Source of the DNA: Bacteroidota bacterium | Lineage (GTDB): Bacteria > Bacteroidota > Ignavibacteria > SZUA-365 | Reading direction: 5' to 3' | Length of the DNA stretch: 59,399 bases | NCBI GenBank assembly: GCA_029907355.1 | Contig: JARYLZ010000010.1 | Span: 1 to 59,399, forward strand | Part shown: piece after piece, positions 45,778-55,394 of the stretch | Position numbering within the stretch: position 1 is the first letter of the stretch | Layout: the number at the start of each line of letters is the position of its first letter | Program-made: the position numbers and the translations under genes | Notes under the pieces: generated by a model | What the model was told of the DNA's origin: nothing | Seen by the model: only the letters and a program-made list of their open reading frames with translations | The model's database searches: none

Positions 45778-47739
45778 ATGCGGTTCCGTTCGCTTCTCCT
45801 TCTCGTACCTATCCCATTCTGGGGAATACGGCTCGCAGCACAGAACGCGGAGCCTGCCGATTCGTTGCTCTACGGTTTCGGGAGGGAAATTGTCGTCACC
45901 GCCACGCGGCTGCCGATCCCAGCGGCGCGAAACCCCGCGGCGACGGAAACCTTCGACGCCGACCGAATCGAGGGGTTCGCCGCGCGGAGTGTCGGCGACA
46001 TTCTTCGAGCTTCCACCGCCGTCCATGTCCTCGAGTACGGCGCACCGGGCGCGTTGCAGCTCGCCTCGTCGCGCGGATTGGGAGCGGAATACACGGTGGT
46101 CTGCTTCGACGGCGTTCCCATCAATGACGCACAGAACGGCCTCGTGGACCTCTCTCATTTCAGCTTGTCGTCTATCCGGCGGGTCGAGATCGCCCGCGGG
46201 ACATTCGCTTCATTGTATGGCAGCGATGCTATCGGGTCGGTCATCGACATCAAGAGCGGCGGCGGACCTCCCCTCGCCATTCGGCTGGGCATCGGGTCCT
46301 TCGGGTGGAATGCGTACGACCTCGAGACGCATCATGAAACCGAGATGTTCCGGGGCCGATTCACCGCGACACAGGAACGCGCACGAAACGATTACGTGTT
46401 CCATCTCCCCAACAGCGGCCGGACACAACGACGCACGAATGCCGACATGTTTCGGCGTGGTGTCGCCGCGAATACCGAGTTCCGTTTCCGCCGTTCCGTC
46501 CTTTCCTTTTTCGGCCGCCTCCATGAAAGCACTCTCGGCGTCCCCGGTGCAGTCACGAACCCCGGCGTCACCCCTGCACGCCAGCATGACGAATCCTTCC
46601 TGTTCTCGGCGCAGTACCGACGCGTTCTCGGCGCATACACCTTGCTGAGCATCCAGCCTTCCCTTTCCCTGCAACGGGAAACGTACGACGACCCTTCCCT
46701 TCTCCGAGACGGGATACCCCTCTCTGCGGACCACGAGAACGTCTCTCTGCGGTCTCTGGCAACGATTCTCGTCGACCCCGTCTCCTTCGTGCGGACGATC
46801 GCCGGTTTCGAGATCGGTTGTGCGGCTCTCCGTTCGACGGATGTCGCCGGCAATCCTGAAAGGATCTCTACGGCTTTCTTCGCTGCCGCCGAAGTCACGA
46901 CGCGGCTGCCCGGCAATATTCGCTTCTTCCCGTCAGCCCGTTTCGACCGTCTCGTGGACCGACCTTCGCGAAAGACCATGACCGAACTCAGCCCGTCGCT
47001 GGCAGCCGAGGCGCACGTTGCCGACGAAGCCCTCTCGTTCTACATCCGTGTCGGACGCGGTTTCCGTGCGCCGACGTTCAATCACCTTTACTGGCGGCAG
47101 GGCGGATCGACTGCCCTTCGCCCGGAGCAGGCCGTCTCGTTCGAGACGGGGTTCCATGCAGCCCTTCGCGGCATCGGCACCACTCTCGGTATGACCGCAT
47201 ACCGGCACGATGTCACAGATAAGATCGTCTGGGTACCGGGGAAAGGAATGTTCTGGGAACCGAGAAACATACGCGCCGTGCGTTCCATCGGTGTGGAAGC
47301 GCGCGCCAGCGGATCGCACGTCGCCGGAATTCTCCACTGGACAGTTCAGGCAGCATGGACATCCGCCCGCAAGATGAACGCATCATTTGAAGGTGACGCC
47401 ACACAGGGGAAACAGCTCGTTTCCATCCCCATGCACTCGGGCGGTGTGGAAACGCATGCCCGACTCATGGACTGTCTTTTTCTCGGTATCACCGGCCGAT
47501 ACATCGGTGCCCGCTTCGCCGAAGAAACGAACGATCCCGCATCACGTATGGACCCGGTATTCCTTGTCGACGCGGTAGTTTCAGTCCTTCAGCCTTTCCA
47601 TCAGCTGGACCTGACTCTCCGCCTTGAAATGCTCGACGTGTTCGACACACCGTACGAGGTGATTCCTTTCTACCCCATGCCACAGCGCTCATTCCGCCTT
47701 TCGCTCACGACTGCACTTCGAGAGGGTACCTCGCGATGA
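45778..47739 (+). CDS. btuB: TonB-dependent cobalamin receptor, BtuB-type
   Basis: 653 residues from ATG 45778, after the riboswitch terminator. Signal peptide to about residue 23 (GIRLAAQ). The plug domain (about 35-145) shows VVTATRLPIPAARNP, SVGDILRASTAVHVLEYG, SSRGLGAEYTVVCFDGVPIND and RVEIARGTFASLYGSDAIGSVIDI. The remaining chain is a 22-strand barrel type, ending with SFRLSLTTAL. It transports cobalamin across the outer membrane using TonB energy. Specificity is assigned from the upstream B12 riboswitch and the downstream BtuG-like gene, which it overlaps by 4 nt (ATGA). Confidence 0.92.
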   Translation: MRFRSLLLLVPIPFWGIRLAAQNAEPADSLLYGFGREIVVTATRLPIPAARNPAATETFDADRIEGFAARSVGDILRASTAVHVLEYGAPGALQLASSRGLGAEYTVVCFDGVPINDAQNGLVDLSHFSLSSIRRVEIARGTFASLYGSDAIGSVIDIKSGGGPPLAIRLGIGSFGWNAYDLETHHETEMFRGRFTATQERARNDYVFHLPNSGRTQRRTNADMFRRGVAANTEFRFRRSVLSFFGRLHESTLGVPGAVTNPGVTPARQHDESFLFSAQYRRVLGAYTLLSIQPSLSLQRETYDDPSLLRDGIPLSADHENVSLRSLATILVDPVSFVRTIAGFEIGCAALRSTDVAGNPERISTAFFAAAEVTTRLPGNIRFFPSARFDRLVDRPSRKTMTELSPSLAAEAHVADEALSFYIRVGRGFRAPTFNHLYWRQGGSTALRPEQAVSFETGFHAALRGIGTTLGMTAYRHDVTDKIVWVPGKGMFWEPRNIRAVRSIGVEARASGSHVAGILHWTVQAAWTSARKMNASFEGDATQGKQLVSIPMHSGGVETHARLMDCLFLGITGRYIGARFAEETNDPASRMDPVFLVDAVVSVLQPFHQLDLTLRLEMLDVFDTPYEVIPFYPMPQRSFRLSLTTALREGTSR

Positions 47740-48791
47740 CAAGACCGATTCTTCTCTGCACCCTTCCCATGTGGTTCGCTCTTCTCTTCCCCGGGTGTGC
47801 ACCGGAGGAAACGACCGGCCCTCCCCCGCCCGCACCAGCCGTCCTGAAAGGTGTGCTCATCTTGAACGAGGGGAATTTCCAGCGGGGGAATGCCTCACTC
47901 TCGCTCTTCCTACCGGATTCCGGCATGATGGTGAACGACGTGTACCAGGCGCTCACAGGGAAACCTCTCGGGGACACGGGGAACAGCTTGACCCTCCACA
48001 ACGGATATCTCTATATCGTCGTCAACGGCTCGAACCGTGTCGAAGTCCTCGAACTCTCCAGCGGCAGGCACGTTCGAACGATCGACTGCCCGCCCGGCTC
48101 GAGCCCCCGCTACATCGCGTTCGGTTCGGACGGCTACGGTTACATTTCGAATATCTACACGAACTGCCTCTCCATCTACGATCCTGCAACGAACGAGATT
48201 ACGGGGCGGATTCCGGTCGGGAACAACCCCGAGCAGATGCTCGTGCATGGGAACGACCTGTACGTTGCCAATAGCGGTTTCGGCAATGGGAACACCGTTT
48301 CCGTCGTGGACCTTTCCCGCGCTGAAGTCGTCAAAACCCTGAACGTCGGCGACAACCCGGTTTGGATCGAGAGGAAAAACCCGTCGGAAGCTCTTGTCCT
48401 TTGCGCGGGTGCCTACCATGATTTCGCCGACCCGAACGACGACACGCCCGGCGCACTGTACACGATCGACCTCACGACACGGTCGGTCATCGATTCCCTG
48501 ACGCTCGGCGGTCATCCCCAGCGTCTCACCCTCGACGGGGCGGGACATTGTTACACCGTCCAGCAGGATGGTATCCAGCGCGTGGACCTCTCGGCAAAGC
48601 GCATCACGGAACGATTCATTTCCGGAAGATTCTCCACCGTGCTCTTTGACGTGAAACGCTCGCTCGTCTACGCGGCCGACCCCCTCGATTATCTCCAGCC
48701 GGGCCGATTCTTCGTTTACGACACCCTCGGGCGGAAGCTCGGCACGTACACGGTGGGGATCATCCCGGGCGCAATGCTCATCGCGGAATGA
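47736..48791 (+). CDS. BtuG-like beta-propeller surface lipoprotein (B12 capture)
   Basis: 351 residues. Lipoprotein signal with lipobox LFPGC (Cys21), followed by a Pro/Glu-rich tether (APEETTGPPPPAP). The rest is a propeller of the DUF5074/YncE type: GYLYIVVNGSNRVEVLELSS, SPRYIAFGSDGYGYISNIY, GNDLYVANSGFGNGNTVSVV, NPVWIERKN. Gene order riboswitch-btuB-propeller lipoprotein and translational overlap with btuB match the BtuB/BtuG pairs of gut Bacteroides, where BtuG sits on the receptor as a very tight cobalamin-binding lid. Function is inferred from fold plus context; B12-contacting residues cannot be checked by eye. Confidence 0.78.
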   Translation: MTRPILLCTLPMWFALLFPGCAPEETTGPPPPAPAVLKGVLILNEGNFQRGNASLSLFLPDSGMMVNDVYQALTGKPLGDTGNSLTLHNGYLYIVVNGSNRVEVLELSSGRHVRTIDCPPGSSPRYIAFGSDGYGYISNIYTNCLSIYDPATNEITGRIPVGNNPEQMLVHGNDLYVANSGFGNGNTVSVVDLSRAEVVKTLNVGDNPVWIERKNPSEALVLCAGAYHDFADPNDDTPGALYTIDLTTRSVIDSLTLGGHPQRLTLDGAGHCYTVQQDGIQRVDLSAKRITERFISGRFSTVLFDVKRSLVYAADPLDYLQPGRFFVYDTLGRKLGTYTVGIIPGAMLIAE

Positions 48792-48901
48792 TGCAACGGA
48801 ACATTTTCTTTCTCACCAGTTCCAACACCGACACCATCGTTTCGCTCACTCAGCATCCGAGGAAAACGGTGCCGGGGGTTCAGAAACAGGAAAGACAACG
48901 T

Positions 48902-49903
48902 ATGAGTACCGGCCTCGAGAGAGACATTGTCCTCCCCAACGCACGCGGAGTACTCGCAGGAACGCTAACGCTCCCCCCTGCTGTCCCGGTTCGTGCCGGC
49001 GTCGTTCTGCTGAGCGGGAGCGGGGCGAGGACACGCGACTACACGATTTCCGGTTTCCCGATGTTCCGCCTCCTCGCCTACGGATTGGCGGCGGAGGGCA
49101 TTGCCTCCATCCGTTGCGACGACCGGGGGACCGGTAGTTCCGAGGGTTCGATGCACGCGTCGACGCTGGGAGACTTTGCGGACGACGCTCTCACGATGCG
49201 GGATTTTCTCCGCAGGGAGATCGCGCCCGAAGGCGGGACCGTCGGTTTCATCGGGCACAGCGAGGGAGCCGCCGTCGCGGCGCTCGCGGCTTTGAAGGCA
49301 CTCGATGCCCCTTTCGTCGTCATGCTCGCCGGTCCCTGCATTCCCGCTGCCGCAAACATTCTCGCCCAAACCGAGAGGATCGCGCGGGCGAACGGTTTCA
49401 CGGAGGAACGAGTTGCCCGTGAGCGGGACCTCGTCGATCGCGTCTTGCGTGTGATATCGTCCAGCCTTCCGACCGATACCCTACGCCGCGACTTCAGAAG
49501 AAAAGCCGCTCTCGATGCAGCGGGTGAATGGGAAGATGCTCGCCGTGCGCTTTCCGACACGGATCGGCTCGGCGACGTCGTCTTCCGCCAGTGGATGAAG
49601 GACCTCGATACGCCGTGGTTCCGTTCCCTGCTCGCATTCCGTCCCGACGAAGTTCTCCCGCTGATCCGCGGCTCTCTCCTCGCACTTTTCGGGGGTCGTG
49701 ACCTGCATGTGCCCCTGGAAATCAATCTCCCTGCTCTCAAGCAGCTTCGCCCCGACGCCTGGACGCATGTTTTCCCCGAAGCGAATCACTTTTTCCAGGA
49801 AGCGCACATCGGAACTCCGGCCGAGGTTCCATCGCTCCCCAAGAGGTTCGTCGAGGGATTCCTTCCGTGCATCGCCTCTTGGGTGAAGGCACGCACAGCA
49901 TGA
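48902..49903 (+). CDS. Alpha/beta hydrolase family protein
   Basis: 333 residues from ATG 48902, with AGGAAAG 8 nt upstream; an in-frame ATG at 48788 overlapping the previous stop would add 38 unlikely residues. Alpha/beta-hydrolase landmarks: oxyanion region VVLLSGSGARTRDYTISG, CDDRGTGSSEGS, the nucleophile elbow GFIGHSEGAAVA, the acid near LALFGGRDLHV, and the histidine in FPEANHFFQ. There is no signal peptide. It resembles the S9/BAAT-like carboxylesterase group. It follows the B12-uptake genes on the same strand and may be read through from them, but a link to cobalamin is not evident. Confidence 0.8.
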   Translation: MSTGLERDIVLPNARGVLAGTLTLPPAVPVRAGVVLLSGSGARTRDYTISGFPMFRLLAYGLAAEGIASIRCDDRGTGSSEGSMHASTLGDFADDALTMRDFLRREIAPEGGTVGFIGHSEGAAVAALAALKALDAPFVVMLAGPCIPAAANILAQTERIARANGFTEERVARERDLVDRVLRVISSSLPTDTLRRDFRRKAALDAAGEWEDARRALSDTDRLGDVVFRQWMKDLDTPWFRSLLAFRPDEVLPLIRGSLLALFGGRDLHVPLEINLPALKQLRPDAWTHVFPEANHFFQEAHIGTPAEVPSLPKRFVEGFLPCIASWVKARTA

Positions 49904-49943
49904 CGGCACGATGCACGAGAACCTGCCTCCCCGAGACGTCCCC

Positions 49944-52070
49944 TCAGTGGGGAACAGGGGATGCACAACGATCGCATTCCCGTGGCGGGCGCGTCGCGTC
50001 GATCGGGAGCCGGAGCGTATCTATGCAGTTCGGCCCCGCGAGAAGGCCGCTTTCCCTGCACAAATTGACATACGACACGGTGGAAGGGACCGCGAAAGCG
50101 GTGTCCGTGCACCAGACTGTCTTCCGGGCAATGGAGGCAAAGGCCTCTGCCCATACAGGTGCACAGGCAGTCCCGCCATAGCGGAACTGCCCCGTGAGCC
50201 GTCGGGAGGGGTCGTCGAAACCGATCCAGATGGCGGCACTGAGCCGAGGCGTGTATCCGACGAACCACGCGTCCGTTGAGAGCTGGGTCGTGCCGGTCTT
50301 CCCTGCTGCAGGGCCATGGTAGACCGCACGGATGGCATCCGCCGTCCCGCTGTCCACGACCGAAGCCAACGCCGTTGTCACGAGAAACGCGATAGAGGAA
50401 TCGAGCACGGTCGTCGTGTCGGGTGCGGCTGTGTACAGCGTTCGTCCGTCCAGGTCTTCGATGCGGGCTACGGAGAACGCACTCGCCCGCTTACCGCAGG
50501 AGGCGAACACCGCAAACGCCGATGCCATCTCGAGGGGCGTCACCTCTGATGTCCCCAGTGCGAGGGAAGGGTATTCCTGCAAAGGGGAGGATATGCCGCA
50601 TCGCCGTGCAAACTCCGCCACGACGGCAGGGGAGGAGAACTTCACCATTGCCTGGACCGCGACGAGATTCAGCGACTTGCGGATGCCCTCGATCATCGGG
50701 ACTTCTGTTCCACTCCACCTGTCGTCATCGTTGTTCGGTCTCCATTCCCACACCGTCCCGGAATCCACCACGACGGGGGTGTCAGGGATCGGGGTGGCGA
50801 GGGTGAAACCGTTTTCGAGAAGGGAACCGTAGAGAAACGGCTTGAACGCCGAACCGGGTTGTCTGCGTGCTTGCACGGCGCGGTTGAGACCTCGTGGATC
50901 AGACCCCGGGGCCCCTCCGACCATTGCGCAAACCGCCCCTGTCCCGACCTCGACACAGGCGATTCCGACTTGTGCCTCCTTCAAGGGGGAAGCTAGGGCA
51001 CGCCAACGGGACTCGACCGCTTTTTCCATCGCTTCCTGGACAATGGGATCCACGGTAGCCGTGATCTTGTACGGGGTTGCGTTCGGCGACCGCCCAAGAG
51101 ATCTCAAGACGGAAGCGGTCTCGATACGAATGAATTCGAGCACGGAACGGCTGGGATATTTCCTCAACTTCAAACCGAGGGGCTTGCCCGCAAGTTCTCG
51201 GTAGGTTTTCTCGCTGATCTTTCCAACCTCCACGAGATTATGGAGAACTTCGTTCCGGCGCGCGAGGGCTTTCCCGGGATATTTCACGGGGTCGTACGCC
51301 GCCGGGGCTTTGAGAAGACCGACCAGGAGGGCGCTCTCCGGCACGGAGAGCCGGTCGGGTGTCGTCGAGAAGTATTCCTGCGCCGCCGCCCAGATGCCAT
51401 ACGCTCCGCGCCCGAAGTACACCGTATTGAGATAGAGGACAAGGATGGAATCCTTCGGGTATCGTTTTTCCAACAGTCCGGCTAGTTCTATTTCTTCCAT
51501 TTTCCGTGAAATCGTTCGCTCGTTGGAAAGGTAGAGGTTCCTGGCCAACTGCATCGTGATCGTGCTCCCCCCCTCCACCTTTCCCCTCAAGGTGTTGAGA
51601 AGGGCACGGCCGAGGCTCTTTAACGACACCCCGCCATGCGTGTAGAAATCACGATCCTCCGTCGCGAGGAGAGCGTCGATGAAATGACGGGGTACCTCCT
51701 CCTTCGCACGAATTGTCACCCGATGGGGTTCGGCAAGGTAACCCAATAGCGCACCGTCTTTCGAAACGGCGTACGAGGCGCATTTCAGCGTGAAAGGGGG
51801 AAGACTCTGGGCGCTAACGACGGGCGAAACCGCCGCCATGCATCCCAGAGCAACCAGAGAGGCGAAGATTCCATGTGCCACACAGCGAAGCACTCTTCGC
51901 AAGGAACCGATGCACAGGTATCTCCATAACCTTCTTTCTTGCTTTCCATCCGCCTGTGCTACCCAATGCGCATCCTTTTGCGACCGGTTCTTTTGCGATC
52001 CCGATGGTCCTTTCCTATACACGGGAATAATGTACGCAATCGAACGGTGGTGTGAGAAGAAGCCCTTCAT
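49944..52070 (-). CDS. Class A penicillin-binding protein (PBP1A/1C-like)
   Basis: 708 residues from ATG 52070. Basic N-terminus, membrane anchor at about 68-92, then a GT51 glycosyltransferase domain (LLATEDRDFYTHGGVS with the catalytic Glu, EGGSTITMQLARNLYL, KMEEIELAGLLEKRYPKDSIL). A transpeptidase domain follows, with the nucleophile serine in GSAFKPF, SLN, and GKTGTTQ. It polymerises and crosslinks peptidoglycan in the periplasm. The C-terminus has an unusual cysteine-bearing tail (CRESGLLAGPNC, ECDRC), similar to tails on PBPs of this phylum that may form disulfides. The gene converges with the hydrolase gene, only 40 bp away. Confidence 0.92.
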   Translation of the reverse strand: MKGFFSHHRSIAYIIPVYRKGPSGSQKNRSQKDAHWVAQADGKQERRLWRYLCIGSLRRVLRCVAHGIFASLVALGCMAAVSPVVSAQSLPPFTLKCASYAVSKDGALLGYLAEPHRVTIRAKEEVPRHFIDALLATEDRDFYTHGGVSLKSLGRALLNTLRGKVEGGSTITMQLARNLYLSNERTISRKMEEIELAGLLEKRYPKDSILVLYLNTVYFGRGAYGIWAAAQEYFSTTPDRLSVPESALLVGLLKAPAAYDPVKYPGKALARRNEVLHNLVEVGKISEKTYRELAGKPLGLKLRKYPSRSVLEFIRIETASVLRSLGRSPNATPYKITATVDPIVQEAMEKAVESRWRALASPLKEAQVGIACVEVGTGAVCAMVGGAPGSDPRGLNRAVQARRQPGSAFKPFLYGSLLENGFTLATPIPDTPVVVDSGTVWEWRPNNDDDRWSGTEVPMIEGIRKSLNLVAVQAMVKFSSPAVVAEFARRCGISSPLQEYPSLALGTSEVTPLEMASAFAVFASCGKRASAFSVARIEDLDGRTLYTAAPDTTTVLDSSIAFLVTTALASVVDSGTADAIRAVYHGPAAGKTGTTQLSTDAWFVGYTPRLSAAIWIGFDDPSRRLTGQFRYGGTACAPVWAEAFASIARKTVWCTDTAFAVPSTVSYVNLCRESGLLAGPNCIDTLRLPIDATRPPRECDRCASPVPH

Positions 52071-52103
52071 CGTTCGGGAACCCTCAACACTCGGCTTTAT
52101 CCA

Positions 52104-52134
52104 TTGATTCAGCCGTCCTGTGATGGTATATTTT
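52104..52134 (+). promoter_or_regulatory. Bacteroidota-type promoter of the 52238-53569 gene
   Basis: TTG at 52104-52106, exactly 20 nt, then TATATTTT at 52127-52134. The leader would be about 95 nt. It lies in the divergent region between the PBP gene and the T9SS protein gene. Confidence 0.4.
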
Positions 52135-52237
52135 TTCGCCGTTGCCCACTTACAGAGCGACTGCGAACCCACCGCCAACGGTCGATGATCACGGGTGACG
52201 ATGCACGCAACGCTCGGGAAGAAAGGAGATCCCGATT

Positions 52238-53569
52238 ATGACCAGGCAGTATCTCACGGTTTTCGTCCTCGCATACGCTGCGATGATTCTCAGTGCCGAT
52301 GGGCAGGTTCGCCTCGATCCCGCACATCCCATGATGTCGGTGTACTCCCCATTTTCCCGGATCATCGACGATATGTTGGACGCACATACCGCCGTGAGCG
52401 CAACGAAACCCGTCCCGTTCATTTGCCCTATCATCAAGTATTACAGCGAGAGCGGTACGAATAGAACGTACGAGGAAACCCCTCCCACCACACAGTGGGC
52501 GATCCGTCTCACTTTGCCGAGCGGCAATGTGGCTCCCCCGTGCACGGTGTGGACTGTTCAAGTCGATTTCGAGCTCTCCTCTTCCAACCAGAACCGGGAT
52601 ACGATCCAGTTTTTCCTCCGTGAAGCGGCCGCCCCGTACACACAGATTTTTACGACATACTACCTAGCACGCACGGGGGAAAACGTCGGAGAATACGAGA
52701 TCGCCCCACCGCCCCAAACGAACCCTCCGACGGTGGTATGGCCCATTATCGGTTTCCCCAAACGGGACATGTACGTCGGGTATTATGTGCGCGGGGATAC
52801 CTCCCATCGCGTCAAGTGGAAATTCAAACAGCCATCCGTGAACACGAACCCCGTCCGGTCCATGGCGTTCACTTCTCCGACGACGGTCGTTCCCGCTTCC
52901 ACCATCGTCGGGTATTCCGCGGACTGGGTCTCCTGGCTGCGACTCTGCTGTAATTACTTCCCGCCCGTCGAGTTGTCCTTGTTCACCGCCGAGATCAGCG
53001 GCGACGAGGTGCATCTCTCGTGGAAAACGGAATCGGAAACGAACAATTTCCAGTTCGAGATTCTTCGCGCAACCTCACCGGAAGGTCCATGGGAAAGCAG
53101 GGGCTTCGTCCCCGGACGTGGGACCCTGCGCACACCGCAGTGGTATACGTTCACGGATATCCTCGCTGGCATGGCGGAACGACAATACGCGGGAACCCTC
53201 TTCTACCGGTTGCGTCAAACGGATTTCGACGGCAACACGGATGACGGTCCTATTCTCCGCGTTACGATCGAGGACCCGACAAGGGGGAATACACGTCTAT
53301 ACCCCATCTTCCCGAACCCTTTCCGGCCCGAAATCTCTACGGGAGTCGTCTTCCGTTACGATTTACGCAAGGCATCGACGGTCCGCCTGACCATTCATGA
53401 CCCCCTCGGTCGCGAAGTTGCCGTCTTGGCGAACGGTACGGAAGAGGAAGGTTTTCACCAGGCACTTTGGACCCCTCGGTCTACGGACGGCCTCACCGCC
53501 GGCACATACTTTGCCCGTCTCGTCGCCGACGACATGGTCTCGACGACTCTCTTCAGCGTGATCCGGTGA
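52238..53569 (+). CDS. Secreted protein with T9SS type A sorting domain
   Basis: 443 residues; AAGGAGAT 8 nt upstream of ATG. Signal peptide 1-22 (MILSADG). A beta-rich passenger of unknown family (about 23-240) contains VWTVQVDFELSSSNQNRDTI. A linker domain (about 245-345; VELSLFTAEISGDEVHLSWK) is close to the one in the 356-1498 protein. The sorting domain is at about 355-443 (YPIFPNPFRPEISTG, PLGREVAVLANG, LTAGTYFARLVAD). It should be exported to the surface. It is alone on its transcript as far as can be seen, with dut 44 bp downstream. Confidence 0.75.
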   Translation: MTRQYLTVFVLAYAAMILSADGQVRLDPAHPMMSVYSPFSRIIDDMLDAHTAVSATKPVPFICPIIKYYSESGTNRTYEETPPTTQWAIRLTLPSGNVAPPCTVWTVQVDFELSSSNQNRDTIQFFLREAAAPYTQIFTTYYLARTGENVGEYEIAPPPQTNPPTVVWPIIGFPKRDMYVGYYVRGDTSHRVKWKFKQPSVNTNPVRSMAFTSPTTVVPASTIVGYSADWVSWLRLCCNYFPPVELSLFTAEISGDEVHLSWKTESETNNFQFEILRATSPEGPWESRGFVPGRGTLRTPQWYTFTDILAGMAERQYAGTLFYRLRQTDFDGNTDDGPILRVTIEDPTRGNTRLYPIFPNPFRPEISTGVVFRYDLRKASTVRLTIHDPLGREVAVLANGTEEEGFHQALWTPRSTDGLTAGTYFARLVADDMVSTTLFSVIR

Positions 53570-53613
53570 GAAGGGCGATTGCACCCGCGAAGTAAGGGAC
53601 GCCTCCAGCGGTG

Positions 53614-54072
53614 ATGGAGCAGAACTGCACGATACGGATTGTCCGCCTGCGGCCGGGGTACGAGGACATCCCCCTCCCGGAGTACGCGACCGACCATGCG
53701 GCAGGTGCGGATCTCCGCGCCGCGCTCGACGAGCCGATCGAATTGTTACCCGGCGATATCGTCGCCGTGCCGACGAATCTCGCGGTAGAGCTGCCGCCCC
53801 ATCTCGAAGCGCAGGTCCGCCCGAGGAGCGGGCTGGCGCTCCGCCACGGCATCACCTTGCCCAACTCACCGGGGACCATCGATGCCGATTACCGGGGGGA
53901 AATCAAGGTCATCCTGGCGAACATGGGAAGAGAGACCGTTCGCATCTCGCGCGGCGACCGGATCGCACAACTCGTCATCGCACCCATCGTACATGCTCGG
54001 TGGATCGAAGTCGAATCATTGACTGCGACACCGCGCGGCGAGGGAGGGTTCGGTCATACCGGCATGGATTGA
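53614..54072 (+). CDS. dut: dUTP diphosphatase
   Basis: 152 residues from ATG 53614 (GTG 53611 is also in frame). All five trimeric dUTPase motifs can be read: [26 protein letters not shown] with the catalytic aspartate and uracil-recognition hairpin, GDRIAQLVI, and the flexible C-terminal [10 protein letters not shown]. The enzyme hydrolyses dUTP to dUMP and PPi, keeping uracil out of DNA and supplying dTMP synthesis. It is followed 38 bp later by guanine deaminase, giving a short nucleotide-metabolism pair. Confidence 0.95.
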   Translation: MEQNCTIRIVRLRPGYEDIPLPEYATDHAAGADLRAALDEPIELLPGDIVAVPTNLAVELPPHLEAQVRPRSGLALRHGITLPNSPGTIDADYRGEIKVILANMGRETVRISRGDRIAQLVIAPIVHARWIEVESLTATPRGEGGFGHTGMD

Positions 54073-54110
54073 AGCTTCCATGGACACATGAACCCCGTAC
54101 AAGCGGAAGA

Positions 54111-55394
54111 ATGAACGCCCTGCCGTTCCGTCTCAGCGGTCCTATTCTCTCTCCGCAATCCCCTTCCGAATGCACGTGGTACCCGTCAGGGACACTCGCC
54201 ATCGGCGAGCACGGTCGCATCCTTTTCTGCGGGCCTTGTGACACAGCTCCGGAAGATATTCGCACCCTGCCCGCAATCACGACCGACGATATCATCCTGC
54301 CGGGTTTCGTGGATCTCCACACACACCTCCCTCAATACGACGCACGAGGGAAATTCGGCGTCACGCTTCTCGAATGGCTCGAACGCTTCATATACCCGGA
54401 AGAGGAACGGTTCGCCGATGAAGAATCCGCACGCGACATCTCGCGGCGCTTTTTCCGGGCCCTCCTCCAAGCGGGAACCACAACGGCCTTCGTGTACGCC
54501 CCGGTCCAGTTCCGCGCGGCATGGGTCGCTTTCGAGGAAGCGGAGCGCTCGCGACTCCGCGTCGTGCTGGGTAAAACACAGATGGACCGCAATGCCCCCT
54601 TCTCACTCCTTGAATCGACTCATGACTCGCTCCGGGACGCCGAGCGCCTCATCGAAGCGTGGCACAGGAAGAACGGCCGCCTTTTCTACGCGGTGACACC
54701 GCGATTCGCCCCCACCTGTACGCCAGTGCTGCTGCGTCGCTGCGCGCTGCTCGCCGAACGTCACGGGACATTCATCCAAACCCACGCGAACGAGTCGCTT
54801 GCCGAGATCGCGCGCGTCCGGGAGCTCTTCCCCCAGGCGTCCTCGTACCTGGATATCTATGCGAACGCCGGTCTGCTCTGCGAACGCACCATCATTGCGC
54901 ATAACATCCACGTGAGCGACGACGATCTCGCCCTGTGCGAACGCACGCGATGCGCCATTGCCCATTGCCCCGACTCGAATCTCTTCCTGGGGAGCGGCCG
55001 CTTTCCCCTCGAACGATACGCCGAGAGAGATATCCGTATCGGCCTCGGATCGGACGTCGGCGCAGGGACGACGCTCTTCATGCCTCAGATCATGCGTTCG
55101 ATGGCGTGGGTACAACAACGCAGCCTGCATCCATTCATCCCCTTGTACCATGCGACAGCGGGCGGCGCCGCTGCGCTCGGCAGAGAATGCGACACCGGCA
55201 CTCTCGAGAAAGGGAAGTGCGCCGATCTCGTGACGATCCGCGTCGATGGCCACTTCTCCGGCGGGAAAACATTGGAAAAACTTTCCGCCGTCGAAATCGC
55301 TTCCGCCATCGTCTACCGAACGCAGCCGTGCGACATCCGCTCCGTATGGGTGGAAGGGGAAAGACTGTACGAATATCAGGATGAAAAGCGGTGA
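54111..55394 (+). CDS. guaD: Guanine deaminase
   Basis: 427 residues from ATG 54111 with GCGGAAG close upstream. Amidohydrolase motifs in order: PGFVDLHTHLPQYDARG with the first two zinc histidines, FIQTHANES with the third, AHNIHVSDDDL with the fourth, HCPDSNLFLGSG, and GLGSDVGAGTT with the metal-binding aspartate. PQYD and the 427-residue length favour guanine deaminase over other cyclic deaminases such as chlorohydrolases. It converts guanine to xanthine and ammonia in the cytoplasm. It is downstream of dut on the same strand. Confidence 0.9.
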   Translation: MNALPFRLSGPILSPQSPSECTWYPSGTLAIGEHGRILFCGPCDTAPEDIRTLPAITTDDIILPGFVDLHTHLPQYDARGKFGVTLLEWLERFIYPEEERFADEESARDISRRFFRALLQAGTTTAFVYAPVQFRAAWVAFEEAERSRLRVVLGKTQMDRNAPFSLLESTHDSLRDAERLIEAWHRKNGRLFYAVTPRFAPTCTPVLLRRCALLAERHGTFIQTHANESLAEIARVRELFPQASSYLDIYANAGLLCERTIIAHNIHVSDDDLALCERTRCAIAHCPDSNLFLGSGRFPLERYAERDIRIGLGSDVGAGTTLFMPQIMRSMAWVQQRSLHPFIPLYHATAGGAAALGRECDTGTLEKGKCADLVTIRVDGHFSGGKTLEKLSAVEIASAIVYRTQPCDIRSVWVEGERLYEYQDEKR

